A stretch of 41,834 bases of DNA from an uncultured Gammaproteobacteria bacterium (GTDB lineage Bacteria > Pseudomonadota > Gammaproteobacteria > Arenicellales > JAANXG01), in contig CAMYNL010000014.1 in assembly GCA_947259705.1 (NCBI GenBank), positions 100,875 through 142,708 on the forward strand, given 5' to 3'. Of the stretch, positions 1-10,548 are shown in pieces. The translations under genes were made by a program, and so were the position numbers. The notes beneath the pieces were generated by a model that was given only the letters and a program-made list of their open reading frames with translations, made no database searches and had not been told where the DNA came from. Positions within the stretch are counted from its first letter, which is position 1; each line of letters opens with the position of its first letter.

Positions 1-1476
1 GGTGATTGGTTTGCCGTCAACCAGTGGTCAACACGCCAGGTGCTCGCGGCCTGGCCCGGCCTGGCCGCGCGTTATCATCGGCTGCTCGCCGCCCACCTCG
101 GGCAACGGCCGGATCCTGCGAAGCTGCCGCCCGACGCCGCGGCTGGGGAACAGGTTATCCGCCGCGCGCTGCGGCATCCGGGCTCTGAAGCGGCGTATCC
201 GCTCGCCGTCGAGCCACCGTTCCCGGTCTATCTCTGGCTCCACCCGTTGCCCCCGCGGGCGCCGGACGATGCCGCCGCCAACGGCGATGCGGGCGCGCCA
301 GCGGGTGGCAGCCGCAATCACGCCGGTCGCGGCCGCCGGCGCGCGGAGCGGGTACGGGACCCGAAAGGCGGGGCTGGATTGATCGCATTCAGGCTGGAGT
401 CCCTGTTCAGCTGGGGCGAATATGCCCATCTCGATCGCACGGTCGACGAAGGTGACGACGACGCGCAGCGGGTCGTCGACGATGTCGAAGTCATCAGCGT
501 GAGCCGCAATCGCCAGACCGTGAGCGGCGCGCTGCGATTCGATCTCGACCTGCCCGGCGCCGAGCACGACGACCTGCCGCTCGGCGGGGGCGTGCGGCTG
601 CCGGAATGGGACTGCCGGCAGGGTCGGCTGCGCACTGAGCATTGCCTGGTGCAACCGATGGTGGCGCGTGACGCGCCGGACTGCGATTTGCCGCAGCGGC
701 TGCAGCGCACCTCGCGGCGCCTGCGCCGCCAGTTCCAGGCCCTGCAACCCGCGCGACGCTGGCTCAGCCGCCAGACCGAGGGGGAGGAAATAGACATCGA
801 CGCGGTCATGAATTTCCACGTCCGTCGCCGCACGGGTGCCGCCGAGGGTGACATGCGGCTGTACCGGCAATGCCGCCAGGCGGAGCGCGACATGGCCTGC
901 TTGCTGCTGGCTGACCTTTCCCTGTCCACCGATGCCTGGATCAACAACGATGCGCGCGTCATCGACGTGATCAAGGACAGCCTGTTCCTGTTTTCGGAAT
1001 CCCTCGCCGCGGTGCGAGACCGTTTCGCGGTCTACGGCTTCTCATCCCGCAACCGGGACCACGTGCGCCTGCACTTAATCAAGAGCTTCCATGAGACCTA
1101 TCACGCCGGTGTCCGCGGCCGCATCGAGGTCCTGAGGCCCGGGTTCTACACCCGCATGGGCGCAGCCATCCGCTACGCCACCCGACTGCTCGAGGACCTG
1201 CCGATCCAGCACCGCTTGCTGGTGCTGCTCACCGATGGCAAGCCCAATGACCTGGACTGCTACGAAGGCCGTTACGGTACCGAGGACACGCGCATGGCAG
1301 TCATCGAAGCGCGGCGCGGCGGTCTGCATCCTTTCTGCGTCACCATCGACGAGCAGGGGCAGGATTATCTCCCACACCTGTTCGGCGCCGGCGGTTTCGT
1401 GGTGATGCGAAGGCCCGCGGAGTTGCCCGATCGCCTGCCCGCCCTGTATGCCCAGCTCACCGGACGCTTCCGCTAG
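1..1476 (+). CDS. norD: NorD, nitric oxide reductase activation protein (5' end outside window)
   Basis: The frame is open from base 1, so the N-terminus lies outside the window; about 491 residues are visible against roughly 600 in the family. The C-terminal part is a von Willebrand A domain. It has a MIDAS-type DLSLS motif after a hydrophobic strand and later the strand LLTDGKPND, as expected for NorD. NorD acts with the AAA+ protein NorQ in metal insertion or activation of cytochrome c nitric oxide reductase in known denitrifiers. The central part is rich in Arg and Asp and has no membrane segments, so it is probably cytoplasmic. It ends 115 bp before nirS, which has its own promoter. The norCBQ genes would be expected to the left, but that is inference. 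Confidence 0.88.
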   Translation, partial: GDWFAVNQWSTRQVLAAWPGLAARYHRLLAAHLGQRPDPAKLPPDAAAGEQVIRRALRHPGSEAAYPLAVEPPFPVYLWLHPLPPRAPDDAAANGDAGAPAGGSRNHAGRGRRRAERVRDPKGGAGLIAFRLESLFSWGEYAHLDRTVDEGDDDAQRVVDDVEVISVSRNRQTVSGALRFDLDLPGAEHDDLPLGGGVRLPEWDCRQGRLRTEHCLVQPMVARDAPDCDLPQRLQRTSRRLRRQFQALQPARRWLSRQTEGEEIDIDAVMNFHVRRRTGAAEGDMRLYRQCRQAERDMACLLLADLSLSTDAWINNDARVIDVIKDSLFLFSESLAAVRDRFAVYGFSSRNRDHVRLHLIKSFHETYHAGVRGRIEVLRPGFYTRMGAAIRYATRLLEDLPIQHRLLVLLTDGKPNDLDCYEGRYGTEDTRMAVIEARRGGLHPFCVTIDEQGQDYLPHLFGAGGFVVMRRPAELPDRLPALYAQLTGRFR

Positions 1477-1498
1477 CCGCAATGGCGGATTTTGCCAA

Positions 1499-1512
1499 TT
1501 GACCTAAGTCAA
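1499..1512. promoter_or_regulatory. FNR/DNR-type operator upstream of nirS
   Basis: The 14 bases TTGAC-CTAA-GTCAA form a perfect palindrome of the FNR/ANR/DNR class (consensus TTGAT-N4-ATCAA, with the T/A at the inner position replaced by C/G). Its centre at 1505.5 lies 41.5 bp upstream of a start near 1547, the spacing of a class II activator site. A Crp/Fnr-type regulator gene sits at the end of the same cluster, so Dnr is the likely ligand of this site. Which Crp/Fnr protein binds is inferred. Confidence 0.85.
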
Positions 1513-1535
1513 GGCGGCTGCTGCCGTCGGGTCGG

Positions 1536-3330
<1,795 letters not shown>

Positions 3331-3388
3331 CGGCACGGCGGAGCGAGTCCTGCAGCCCGCTCCGTTCTGCATGACAGGGGGCGACACG

Positions 3389-4207
3389 GTGAGACAGCAA
3401 TTTCGGGGCAACACCAAGCCGGGCACCGTCTACCTGGTCGGTGCCGGTCCGGGGGATCCGGACCTGTTGACGGTGAAGGCGCTGCGACTGATACGCAGCG
3501 CCGATGTGGTGGTCTATGACAGGCTTATCTCTACCGAGGTCCTGGACCAAGTGCCCGCCGGCGCGACCCGCATCTACGTCGGCAAGCGTGACGGCTACCA
3601 TCACATGAAGCAGGACGAGATCAATCGCCGCCTGGTGACACTGGCGCGGCACTGCCGCCACGTGGTCCGGCTCAAGGGTGGTGACCCTTTCGTATTCGGC
3701 CGCGGCAGCGAGGAGGCGTTGTACCTTGCGCGTCACGCTATTCCCTTCGAGATCGTACCCGGGGTGACGGCGGCGACGGCCTGCACCGCCTACGCGGGCA
3801 TCCCGCTTACCCACCGGCAGCAGGCGCGCCAGGTATGCTTCATCACCGGCCGTTGCGCCGACGACACTCTCGCGGACCTCGATTGGCCCAGCCTGACCGA
3901 TCCGCAGATGACGGTGGTGGTCTACATGGGCATGCGCCAGCTGCCGGATTTGGTGGCCCGGTTGATGGATGCGGGCCGCGCCCCGGATACCCCCGCCGCG
4001 GTGATAGAGAACGGTACCCTGGCCAGTCAGCGCTGCGCCGTCGGTAAGCTCGCCGCCTTGCCGGAACTGGTCGATGATCAGGCGATTCAGCCGCCGGCAC
4101 TGGTGGTGATCGGTGAAGTGGTGCGCTTTGCCGGGGAGCTTGCCTGGTTCCGCTCCGCGACGCCGGACCTGGCCGAGATCGAGTACCGGCGGGAGAGCCG
4201 CGCATGA
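3389..4207 (+). CDS. nirE: Uroporphyrinogen-III C-methyltransferase NirE
   Basis: This enzyme methylates uroporphyrinogen III at C2 and C7 with two SAM molecules to give precorrin-2, the entry to siroheme and heme d1. The SAM-binding start VYLVGAGPGDPDLLT, the LKGGDPFVFGRG segment and the EIVPGVTAATA segment are typical of CobA/SUMT/NirE proteins. There is no CysG-type dehydrogenase part, so a separate step is needed for siroheme. I chose the GTG at 3389 because AGGGGG lies seven bases upstream; an in-frame ATG at 3371 has no ribosome site. Its stop overlaps the nirC start as ATGA. In Pseudomonas aeruginosa nirE lies near the end of the cluster, while here it is second. The location makes NirE more likely than a vitamin B12 CobA. 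Confidence 0.93.
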   Translation: MRQQFRGNTKPGTVYLVGAGPGDPDLLTVKALRLIRSADVVVYDRLISTEVLDQVPAGATRIYVGKRDGYHHMKQDEINRRLVTLARHCRHVVRLKGGDPFVFGRGSEEALYLARHAIPFEIVPGVTAATACTAYAGIPLTHRQQARQVCFITGRCADDTLADLDWPSLTDPQMTVVVYMGMRQLPDLVARLMDAGRAPDTPAAVIENGTLASQRCAVGKLAALPELVDDQAIQPPALVVIGEVVRFAGELAWFRSATPDLAEIEYRRESRA

Positions 4208-4518
4208 GGCGCGGCGCCCTGCTGGTTGCCGGTCTTGCGGCCATCGCGGCGGCTCAGGCTGATGTCAGCAAGCAGCGCGCATCGGTGCTGGACAACCTGC
4301 TGCTGCACGACTGCGGCTCCTGCCACGGCCTGACCCTGCGCGGCGGCCTGGGACCGGCCCTGACGGCAGACATGATGCAGGCGCGGCCCGCGCAGGCGCT
4401 GGTGGCAGCGATACGGGACGGTATCCCGGGGTCGGCCATGCCGCCCTGGGGCGAACTGCTGGCGGAGGAGGACATCGACTACCTCGTGCGCCGGCTGCGG
4501 GAAGAGGTGAAACCGTGA
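4204..4518 (+). CDS. nirC: NirC, small periplasmic cytochrome c
   Basis: A 104-residue protein with a short hydrophobic N-terminal export signal and one heme c site, CGSCH at residues 37-41. A Met in AMPPWG near residue 79 is a likely sixth ligand. NirC homologues pass electrons to NirS or to enzymes finishing heme d1 in the periplasm. It overlaps nirE by four bases at the start and nirF by four bases at the end (GTGA), which points to translational coupling. Its length fits the family. Another small class I cytochrome is possible in principle, but the position between nirE and nirF fixes the call. Confidence 0.9.
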   Translation: MRRGALLVAGLAAIAAAQADVSKQRASVLDNLLLHDCGSCHGLTLRGGLGPALTADMMQARPAQALVAAIRDGIPGSAMPPWGELLAEEDIDYLVRRLREEVKP

Positions 4519-5678
4519 GAAATCTCCTTGTCATATTGCTGCTGCTGGGTCTCGCTGCCTGCGCATCAACCCGCGGCACCGGCGACCTGGGCGTGGTAAT
4601 AGAAAGGGCCAGTGGCGCGGTGATGGTGGTTACCACCACCGACCCGGCCCGGCTCTCCGGGGTGGAGGGACTGGGCGACCTGTCGCATGCATCGGTGGTG
4701 TTTTCGCGCGACCAGCGCTTTGCCTACGTATTCGGCCGCGACGGTGGATTGACCAAGATCGACCTGCTGAATTCGAGTATCGAACGCCGCGTGATGCAGT
4801 CCGGCAACAGCATAGGCGGGGCCATCTCGCAGGACGGCAGGCTGGTGGCGGTATCCAACTACACCCCTGGAGGCGTCAAGGTCTTCGATGCCGAGACGCT
4901 CGAACTCATCGCCGACATCCCCGCCACGCCGCTGCCGTCGGGCAAGCGCTCCAAGGTGGTGGGACTGGTGGATGCGCCGGGCCAGCGCTTCGTGTTCAGC
5001 CTGTTTGATTCCGACGAGATCTGGGTGGCGGACTTCCGCAATCGCGCACAGCCGCAGATTCGCAAGTACCTGAATATCGGCCGCCAGCCCTACGACGGTC
5101 TCATTACTCCGGATGGCCGCTACTACATCGCCGGGCTGTTCGGTGAGGACGGCCTGGCGCTGCTGGACCTGTGGCAGCTGGACCGCGGCGTGAAGCGCAT
5201 CCTCGACGGCTACGGGCGGGGTGAACAGAAGCTGCCGGTGTACAAGATGCCCCACCTGGAAGGCTGGGCGGTGGCCGGCGACCATGCCTTCCTGCCGGCC
5301 GTGGGCAGGCACGAGGTGCTGGTGGTGGACCGTCGCGACTGGCGGGAGGTCGGACGCATCCCGGTGCACGGGCAGCCGGTTTTCGTGATGGCACGGCCGG
5401 ACCAGCGCCAGGTATGGGTGAATTTCGCCCACCCCCGCAACGACACCGTGCAGGTGATCGATGTCCACACCCTGAAGCTCGTGCGGACGCTGACGCCGGG
5501 GCCCGCGGTGATGCACATGGAATTCACGCCCCGCGGCGAGCACGTCTGGATCTCGGTGCGGGACGGGGACCGGGTCGCGGTCTATGACACCGAGTCCTTC
5601 CAACGCGTCGCCCAGATGCCTGCGCGCAGGCCCAGCGGGATCTTCTTCGCCGCGCGCGCACAGCGCATCGGGCTATAG
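4515..5678 (+). CDS. nirF: NirF, heme d1 biosynthesis propeller lipoprotein
   Basis: The product resembles the d1 domain of NirS without a cytochrome domain: 387 residues of repeated propeller strands such as VSNYTPGGVKVFD and YDGLITPDGRYYIAG. The N-terminus has a lipobox, LAAC at about residues 13-16, so it is probably anchored by lipid in the periplasm, as reported for NirF in pseudomonads. NirF is needed for a late step of heme d1 synthesis and binds the cofactor. The start is a GTG overlapping the nirC stop. A short gap of ten bases separates it from nirD. No unusual features are seen. Confidence 0.94.
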   Translation: MRNLLVILLLLGLAACASTRGTGDLGVVIERASGAVMVVTTTDPARLSGVEGLGDLSHASVVFSRDQRFAYVFGRDGGLTKIDLLNSSIERRVMQSGNSIGGAISQDGRLVAVSNYTPGGVKVFDAETLELIADIPATPLPSGKRSKVVGLVDAPGQRFVFSLFDSDEIWVADFRNRAQPQIRKYLNIGRQPYDGLITPDGRYYIAGLFGEDGLALLDLWQLDRGVKRILDGYGRGEQKLPVYKMPHLEGWAVAGDHAFLPAVGRHEVLVVDRRDWREVGRIPVHGQPVFVMARPDQRQVWVNFAHPRNDTVQVIDVHTLKLVRTLTPGPAVMHMEFTPRGEHVWISVRDGDRVAVYDTESFQRVAQMPARRPSGIFFAARAQRIGL

Positions 5679-5688
5679 GGTCGATGCG

Positions 5689-6150
5689 ATGACGCAGGCC
5701 CGACCTTCCCTGCAGGCACGGCTTACCAACGAGTTTCAGCGAGACCTGTGTTTGGTAGCGCGGCCGTTCGTCGCGATTGCCGAGGCCCTGGGCACCGACG
5801 AACAGACGGTCATCGACGAACTCGCCGCGCTGCAGCGCTCCGGCGCCGTTTCGCGGGTGGGCGCGGTGATCCGGCCGCATACCATCGGCACCAGCACGCT
5901 GGCGGCGATGGCGGTGCCGGAGGGGTGCATGGAAGCGGTTGCGGCCCTGGTCAGCGCGCAGCCGGAGGTCAATCACAACTACAAGCGGGAGCACCGTTTC
6001 AACCTCTGGTTCGTAGTCACTGCCAGCGATAACGCGCATCTGGAGGATGTCCTGGGACGTATCGAGATACTGAGCGGGCTGACGGTAATGGACCTGCCGA
6101 TGCTGAATGACTATTTCATCGATCTTGGTTTTGAACTGGAGTCGTCATGA
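5689..6150 (+). CDS. nirD: NirD, Lrp-type siroheme decarboxylase subunit
   Basis: A 153-residue Lrp/AsnC-like protein with an N-terminal winged-helix-like region and a RAM-like C-terminal domain containing HNYKREHRFNLWFV. In known clusters NirD acts with NirL, and with NirG and NirH, to decarboxylate siroheme to 12,18-didecarboxysiroheme rather than binding DNA. The frame is open further upstream to 5584, but that overlaps nirF; the ATG at 5689, eleven bases after the nirF stop, gives the normal length. The TGA overlaps the nirL ATG. It closely resembles nirG downstream, and the D/G and L/H pairs alternate. Confidence 0.9.
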   Translation: MTQARPSLQARLTNEFQRDLCLVARPFVAIAEALGTDEQTVIDELAALQRSGAVSRVGAVIRPHTIGTSTLAAMAVPEGCMEAVAALVSAQPEVNHNYKREHRFNLWFVVTASDNAHLEDVLGRIEILSGLTVMDLPMLNDYFIDLGFELESS

Positions 6151-6725
6151 CCTGCGCTACCCCTGCGGTCGAGGTTTTGGCAGCGACCCGCGCGCGAAGT
6201 CCTTCCTTGCCGCATCCTGCGGCCGGCGCCGTGGCGGACGCCCTGGATCAGCGCCTCCTGACGGCCATACAGGACGGCCTTCCGCTGGTGTCGCGGCCTT
6301 ATCTCGTGGTGGGGGACCAGCTGGGAATGGCCGAGGAAGAGGTGTTGCGGCGTCTGCGGCGCCTGCTCGATCGCGGCGTCATCAAGCGGCTCGGGGTGAT
6401 CGTGCGACACCGCGAACTCGGCTACCGGGCCAACGCCATGGTGGTCTGGAACGTTCCGGACGAGATCGTGGATGTGGTCGGTCACCGGCTGGCTTCCTGC
6501 GCAGCGGTGCGGCTTTGCTATCAGCGGCCGCGGCGCCTGCCAGACTGGCCTTACAACCTCTTCTGCATGATTCACGGCCGCGACCGCGCGGTGGTCAGGG
6601 AGTATGTGGAAGGGCTGACCGAGCGGTTCCAGCTTCAGGATATCGAGCATGACGTACTGTTCAGTTCACGGCGGTTCAAGCAGCGCGGCGCGCGTTACAC
6701 CACGGCGACGCGGCGCACAGGCTAG
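6147..6725 (+). CDS. nirL: NirL, Lrp-type siroheme decarboxylase subunit
   Basis: A 192-residue Lrp-like protein with the second signature of the family, CYQRPRRLPDWPYNLFCMIHGR, in the C-terminal half. This type pairs with the HNYxREHR type (NirD or NirG) in heterodimeric siroheme decarboxylase. The N-terminal 30 residues are an extension with no visible domain. It overlaps nirD by four bases, and nirG begins three bases after its stop. The NirL and NirH labels follow gene order; the sequence only tells the L/H type from the D/G type. Confidence 0.88.
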   Translation: MTCATPAVEVLAATRARSPSLPHPAAGAVADALDQRLLTAIQDGLPLVSRPYLVVGDQLGMAEEEVLRRLRRLLDRGVIKRLGVIVRHRELGYRANAMVVWNVPDEIVDVVGHRLASCAAVRLCYQRPRRLPDWPYNLFCMIHGRDRAVVREYVEGLTERFQLQDIEHDVLFSSRRFKQRGARYTTATRRTG

Positions 6726-6728
6726 GGG

Positions 6729-7205
6729 ATGCCCATGCAGGAGCCACACACCAACGCGCAACTGGATCTGTCGGACCGCAGGCTGATCAACCGCTTGCAG
6801 CACGGTCTGACAGTGAGCGAACGGCCCTACGCGGAGGTAGCCGCCGCGCTGGGCATGGGGGAAGACGAAGTGCTGGCGAGGCTGCGGGGTCTGCTGGACG
6901 CCGGCATCCTCACCCGCTTCGGTCCGCTGTACAACGCCGACCGCATGGGGGGCGCGTTTACCCTGGCGGCGATGGCGGTGCCGGAGTCAGCGTTCGATTA
7001 TGTCGCCGACATCGTCAACGCGTCGCCCGAGGTCGCGCATAACTACCGGCGGGAGCATCGGCTGAACATGTGGTTCGTGCTGGCCAGTGAAGATCCGGAG
7101 CGTATCGACGAGGTGATCCGCAACATCGAGCAAAGCACTGGTTTGCAGGTCCATGACTTTCCCAAGTGCGAGGAATTCTATGTCGGTCTTTATCTGGAGG
7201 CATAG
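6729..7205 (+). CDS. nirG: NirG, Lrp-type siroheme decarboxylase subunit
   Basis: A 158-residue Lrp-like protein of the NirD/NirG type, with HNYRREHRLNMWFV in the RAM-like domain and a winged-helix-like region before it. The role is siroheme decarboxylation together with NirH and perhaps NirD and NirL. Two ATGs compete, at 6729 and 6735; a GGGG tract just upstream fits either. It sits tightly between nirL and nirH (three bases on each side). The near-repeat of nirD and nirG suggests an old duplication of a D-L pair. Confidence 0.89.
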   Translation: MPMQEPHTNAQLDLSDRRLINRLQHGLTVSERPYAEVAAALGMGEDEVLARLRGLLDAGILTRFGPLYNADRMGGAFTLAAMAVPESAFDYVADIVNASPEVAHNYRREHRLNMWFVLASEDPERIDEVIRNIEQSTGLQVHDFPKCEEFYVGLYLEA

Positions 7206-7208
7206 ACC

Positions 7209-7775
7209 ATGAGGCGCGCCGCAGATACTACAGTTCGGGCTGAGTTGTCGCTGGACGCAGTGGACCGGCGCATAGTCAAAGCCACCGAGGCGGGCCTGCC
7301 GTTGTGCCGCGAGCCCTACCGGGAGATCGCCGGCCGCCTTGGTATCAGCAGCGAGGAGGTCATGCGGAGGATGTGCGACATGCTGGCGGCGGGCGTAATC
7401 CGGCGGATCGCCGCGGTGCCGAATCATTTTCGACTGGGTTTCCACGCCAACGGCATGTCGGTGTGGGATGTCAGCGACACCCGAGTGAGCGAACTGGGGG
7501 CCCGGGTCGGTGCGCTGGGTTATGTCAGCCATTGTTACCGGCGTCCCCGCCGCTTACCGGCTTGGCCCTACAACCTGTTCGCCATGGTGCACGGGCGTGA
7601 CCGTACCGAGGTGCTGGAAAAGGTGGCGCGCATCGCCGACCTGTTGGGCGGTGCCAAACGTGGTCATGAGGTGCTATTCAGCAGCCGCATCCTTAAAAAG
7701 ACCGGCATGCGCCTGTCGCGGGAAGTGACCCTGGGCACGCGGCAGCCCGTTCTCACCGTTGCCGGGGACCGCTAA
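7209..7775 (+). CDS. nirH: NirH, Lrp-type siroheme decarboxylase subunit
   Basis: A 188-residue protein of the NirL/NirH type, with CYRRPRRLPAWPYNLFAMVHGR near residue 110 and a winged-helix-like N-terminal half. It is expected to form the decarboxylase complex with NirG. Its stop is followed after two bases by the GTG of nirJ, so the set is one transcript. The C-terminal tail after the GHEVLFSSRILKKTG segment is rich in Thr and Arg and seems disordered. The call rests on the signature and on the position in a D-L-G-H array. Confidence 0.89.
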   Translation: MRRAADTTVRAELSLDAVDRRIVKATEAGLPLCREPYREIAGRLGISSEEVMRRMCDMLAAGVIRRIAAVPNHFRLGFHANGMSVWDVSDTRVSELGARVGALGYVSHCYRRPRRLPAWPYNLFAMVHGRDRTEVLEKVARIADLLGGAKRGHEVLFSSRILKKTGMRLSREVTLGTRQPVLTVAGDR

Positions 7776-7777
7776 TC

Positions 7778-8950
7778 GTGTTTCGTATCAGCCAGTACAT
7801 GAACGAACTTGTTGATCCCACGCCGCTGGGGCCACGCCGTGTCCCGGCGGGCCCGGTGGTGATCTGGAACCTGATCCGGCGCTGCAACCTGTGCTGCAAG
7901 CATTGCTACTCGATATCGGCGGACACCGATTTCGCGGGTGAGCTGGATACCCGGGAGGTATACAGGGTGATGGACGACCTGAAGGCCTTCAAGGTGCCGG
8001 TGCTGATCCTGTCCGGGGGTGAGCCGCTGCTGCGTCCCGACATCTTCGACGTCTCCCGGCGCGCGAAGGCGATGGGTTTCTATGTCGGCCTGTCCACCAA
8101 CGGTACTCTCATCAGCAAGGACAATATCGACCGACTGGTGGCGGTAGGGTACGACTACGTGGGGATCAGCATCGACGGGCTGCGCGCGACCCATGACCGT
8201 TTCCGGCGCAAACGGGGGGCCTTCGACGCGTCCCTGGATGCCGTGCGCCTGTGCCGAAATGCGGGCATAAAGGTCGGCCTGCGATTCACCCTGACCCAGG
8301 ACAATGCCGATGAATTGCCCCAGTTGCTGAACCTGATGGTGGGGGAAGGAATCAACAAGTTCTACCTGTCCCACCTAAACTACGCGGGCCGCGGCAGCAA
8401 GAACCGCCGCGACGACGTGATGCACGACGTCACCCGCTCCGCGATGGACCTGCTTTTTGAGACCGCGCTGGCCCACGCGCGGCTTGGCCTGGATACCGAG
8501 TTCGTGACCGGCAACAATGACGCCGACGGCGTCTACCTGCTGCAATGGGCGTCCCGGCGCTACCCGGCGCGCAGCGATCATCTCCGCGCCAAGCTCGCCC
8601 AGTGGGGCGGGAACTCGTCCGGTGTCAACATCGCCAACATCGACAACCTGGGCAATGTCCACCCCGACACCATGTGGTGGCACCACAACCTGGGCAATGT
8701 GCGTGATCGCCCGTTCTCGCAGACTTGGCAGGACACCACCGACCCCATCATGGCCGGGCTCAAAGCGAGCCCGCGGCGCGTGCAGGGGCGGTGCAGCGAG
8801 TGTAGCTATTTCGATATCTGTGGCGGCAATACCCGGGTCCGGGCATGGCAGACCACCGGCGATCCCTGGTCCGAGGACCCGGCCTGTTATCTGAGCGACT
8901 GCGAAATCGGCCTCGACCGGCCTGCGCCCGCAAGGGCAGGGGTGGGATGA
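7778..8950 (+). CDS. nirJ: NirJ, radical SAM heme d1 biosynthesis protein
   Basis: NirJ is a radical SAM enzyme that replaces the propionates of didecarboxysiroheme with keto groups on the way to heme d1. The sequence shows the 4Fe-4S SAM cluster motif C36-x3-C40-x2-C43 (RCNLCCKHCY), then the LSGGEPLLRPD segment, and a C-terminal SPASM-like cysteine set (CSECSYFDICGG, then PACYLSDCE). The 390-residue length fits. The GTG start at 7778 lies two bases after nirH and has a GGGG tract upstream; an ATG at 7799 would lose conserved residues. The TGA overlaps the nirN ATG. Confidence 0.95.
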   Translation: MFRISQYMNELVDPTPLGPRRVPAGPVVIWNLIRRCNLCCKHCYSISADTDFAGELDTREVYRVMDDLKAFKVPVLILSGGEPLLRPDIFDVSRRAKAMGFYVGLSTNGTLISKDNIDRLVAVGYDYVGISIDGLRATHDRFRRKRGAFDASLDAVRLCRNAGIKVGLRFTLTQDNADELPQLLNLMVGEGINKFYLSHLNYAGRGSKNRRDDVMHDVTRSAMDLLFETALAHARLGLDTEFVTGNNDADGVYLLQWASRRYPARSDHLRAKLAQWGGNSSGVNIANIDNLGNVHPDTMWWHHNLGNVRDRPFSQTWQDTTDPIMAGLKASPRRVQGRCSECSYFDICGGNTRVRAWQTTGDPWSEDPACYLSDCEIGLDRPAPARAGVG

Positions 8951-10536
8951 CGGCCGCGGCGGGTGGTGACGGGCGAGATGCATCGGCGAGCAGCGGCGTG
9001 CCGCGACTTGCCGTGTGGCTGATGCTGGTGGCGACCGGCACCGGACCGGCCGCCCAGGCCGACGCAGGGGTGGAACTCTACGCCCGTCACTGCGCCGCCT
9101 GCCATGGCGCCGAGCGCCTCGGCGGGATGGGGCCCGCCTTGCTGCCGTCCAACCTCAAGCGGCTGCGCCGCCCGCAGGCGGCAGGGGTGATACGCAGCGG
9201 TCGCGCCGCCACCCAGATGCCTGGGTTCGACCAGCAGCTCGATGACACGCAGATCGAACAACTGGTGGAGCTGATCTATGCGGCGCCGGAGCGGAAGCCG
9301 GCGTGGGACCTGCCGCAAATTGAGCAGAGCCACGTGGTGACCTACCGTGACCCTGATCTGCCCGCGCGCCCGCGATATGACGCCGACCCGATGAACCTGT
9401 TCGTCGTGGTCGAGGCCGGGGATCACCACGCGACCATCCTGGACGGCGATCGCCTGCAACCCATTCACCGCTTCGCCACACGCTTTGCGCTGCATGGCGG
9501 CCCCAAGTATTCACCCGATGGCCGGTTCGTCTACTTCGCCTCGCGTGACGGATGGGTCACCAAGTTCGACCTGTACAACCTCGAGGTGATGGCGGAGATC
9601 CGGGCCGGCATCAACACCCGTAATCTTGCCGTTTCCGGCGACGGCCGCTATCTCATGGTGGCCAATTATCTGCCCCACACCCTGGTGCTGCTGGATGCGC
9701 GGGACCTTTCCCCGATCAAACGTTTTACCGTCAGCGACGAGAAGGGGCACAGCTCACGGGTGAGCGCGGTCTATGCGGCGCCGCCGCGCAACAGTTTCAT
9801 CGCCGCCCTGAAGGATGTGACCGAGGTATGGGAGATCTCCTACGCCGACGAGCCGCCATACTACGGCCGGGTGCACGATTACCGGGTCGAAGGACCGCCC
9901 GCCGTTGAGCGGTTTCCGGTGCGACGCATCAAACTGGACGACTACCTGGATGATTTCTTCTTTGACCCTCCCTACGAGCACATCATCGGCGCGGCGCGCA
10001 ACGCGAAAAACGGCCAGGTCGTCAACCTGCTGGTGGGTCGCAAGATCGCCGACGTTGAGTTGACGGGTCTGCCCCACCTGGGTTCCGGGATTACCTGGGA
10101 ATACCAGGGCAGACCGGTGTTGGCGACTCCCAACCTCAAGGAGGGTGTGGTGTCGGTGATCGACATGAAGACCTGGCGCACGGTGGCCCGTATAGAGACC
10201 CTGGGGCCGGGATTTTTCATGCGCAGCCACGAGAATACGCCCTATGCCTGGGTGGACGTGTTCTTCGGTCCGCATCGCGACGCCGTTCATGTCATCGACA
10301 AACGCAGCCTGGAGATTGTGCGGACGCTGCGGCCCGAGCCGGGCAAGACCGCCGCCCACGTGGAGTTCACCGCCGACGGCAGGTACGCGCTGCTCAGCGT
10401 TTGGGACATGGAGGGCGCACTGGTAATCTACGACAGTACCACGCTGGAGGAAGTGAAGCGGCTGCCTATGAGCAAGCCATCCGGGAAGTACAATGTGCAC
10501 AACAAGATCACCCGCTCCGCGGGCACCAGTCACTGA
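8947..10536 (+). CDS. nirN: NirN, heme c/d1 protein finishing heme d1
   Basis: NirN resembles NirS: an export signal (hydrophobic stretch at about residues 21-36), a cytochrome c domain with CAACH at residues 49-53, then a d1-type propeller ending in GKYNVHNKITRSAG. It is 529 residues, close to known NirN. In Pseudomonas it oxidises dihydro-heme d1 to heme d1 in the periplasm and hands it to NirS. The ATG at 8947 overlaps the nirJ stop; the frame runs open upstream inside nirJ but that is overlap. It is the last gene of the nir operon, and the dnr gene converges on it only 12 bases downstream. Confidence 0.93.
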   Translation: MTAAAGGDGRDASASSGVPRLAVWLMLVATGTGPAAQADAGVELYARHCAACHGAERLGGMGPALLPSNLKRLRRPQAAGVIRSGRAATQMPGFDQQLDDTQIEQLVELIYAAPERKPAWDLPQIEQSHVVTYRDPDLPARPRYDADPMNLFVVVEAGDHHATILDGDRLQPIHRFATRFALHGGPKYSPDGRFVYFASRDGWVTKFDLYNLEVMAEIRAGINTRNLAVSGDGRYLMVANYLPHTLVLLDARDLSPIKRFTVSDEKGHSSRVSAVYAAPPRNSFIAALKDVTEVWEISYADEPPYYGRVHDYRVEGPPAVERFPVRRIKLDDYLDDFFFDPPYEHIIGAARNAKNGQVVNLLVGRKIADVELTGLPHLGSGITWEYQGRPVLATPNLKEGVVSVIDMKTWRTVARIETLGPGFFMRSHENTPYAWVDVFFGPHRDAVHVIDKRSLEIVRTLRPEPGKTAAHVEFTADGRYALLSVWDMEGALVIYDSTTLEEVKRLPMSKPSGKYNVHNKITRSAGTSH

Positions 10537-10548
10537 GCCGGCGGGGCC

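Noticed and set aside
28-870. A long minus-strand frame across norD
   Set aside because: It runs antisense to a NorD reading frame with a good VWA domain, and the residues are Arg/Ala rich without motifs.
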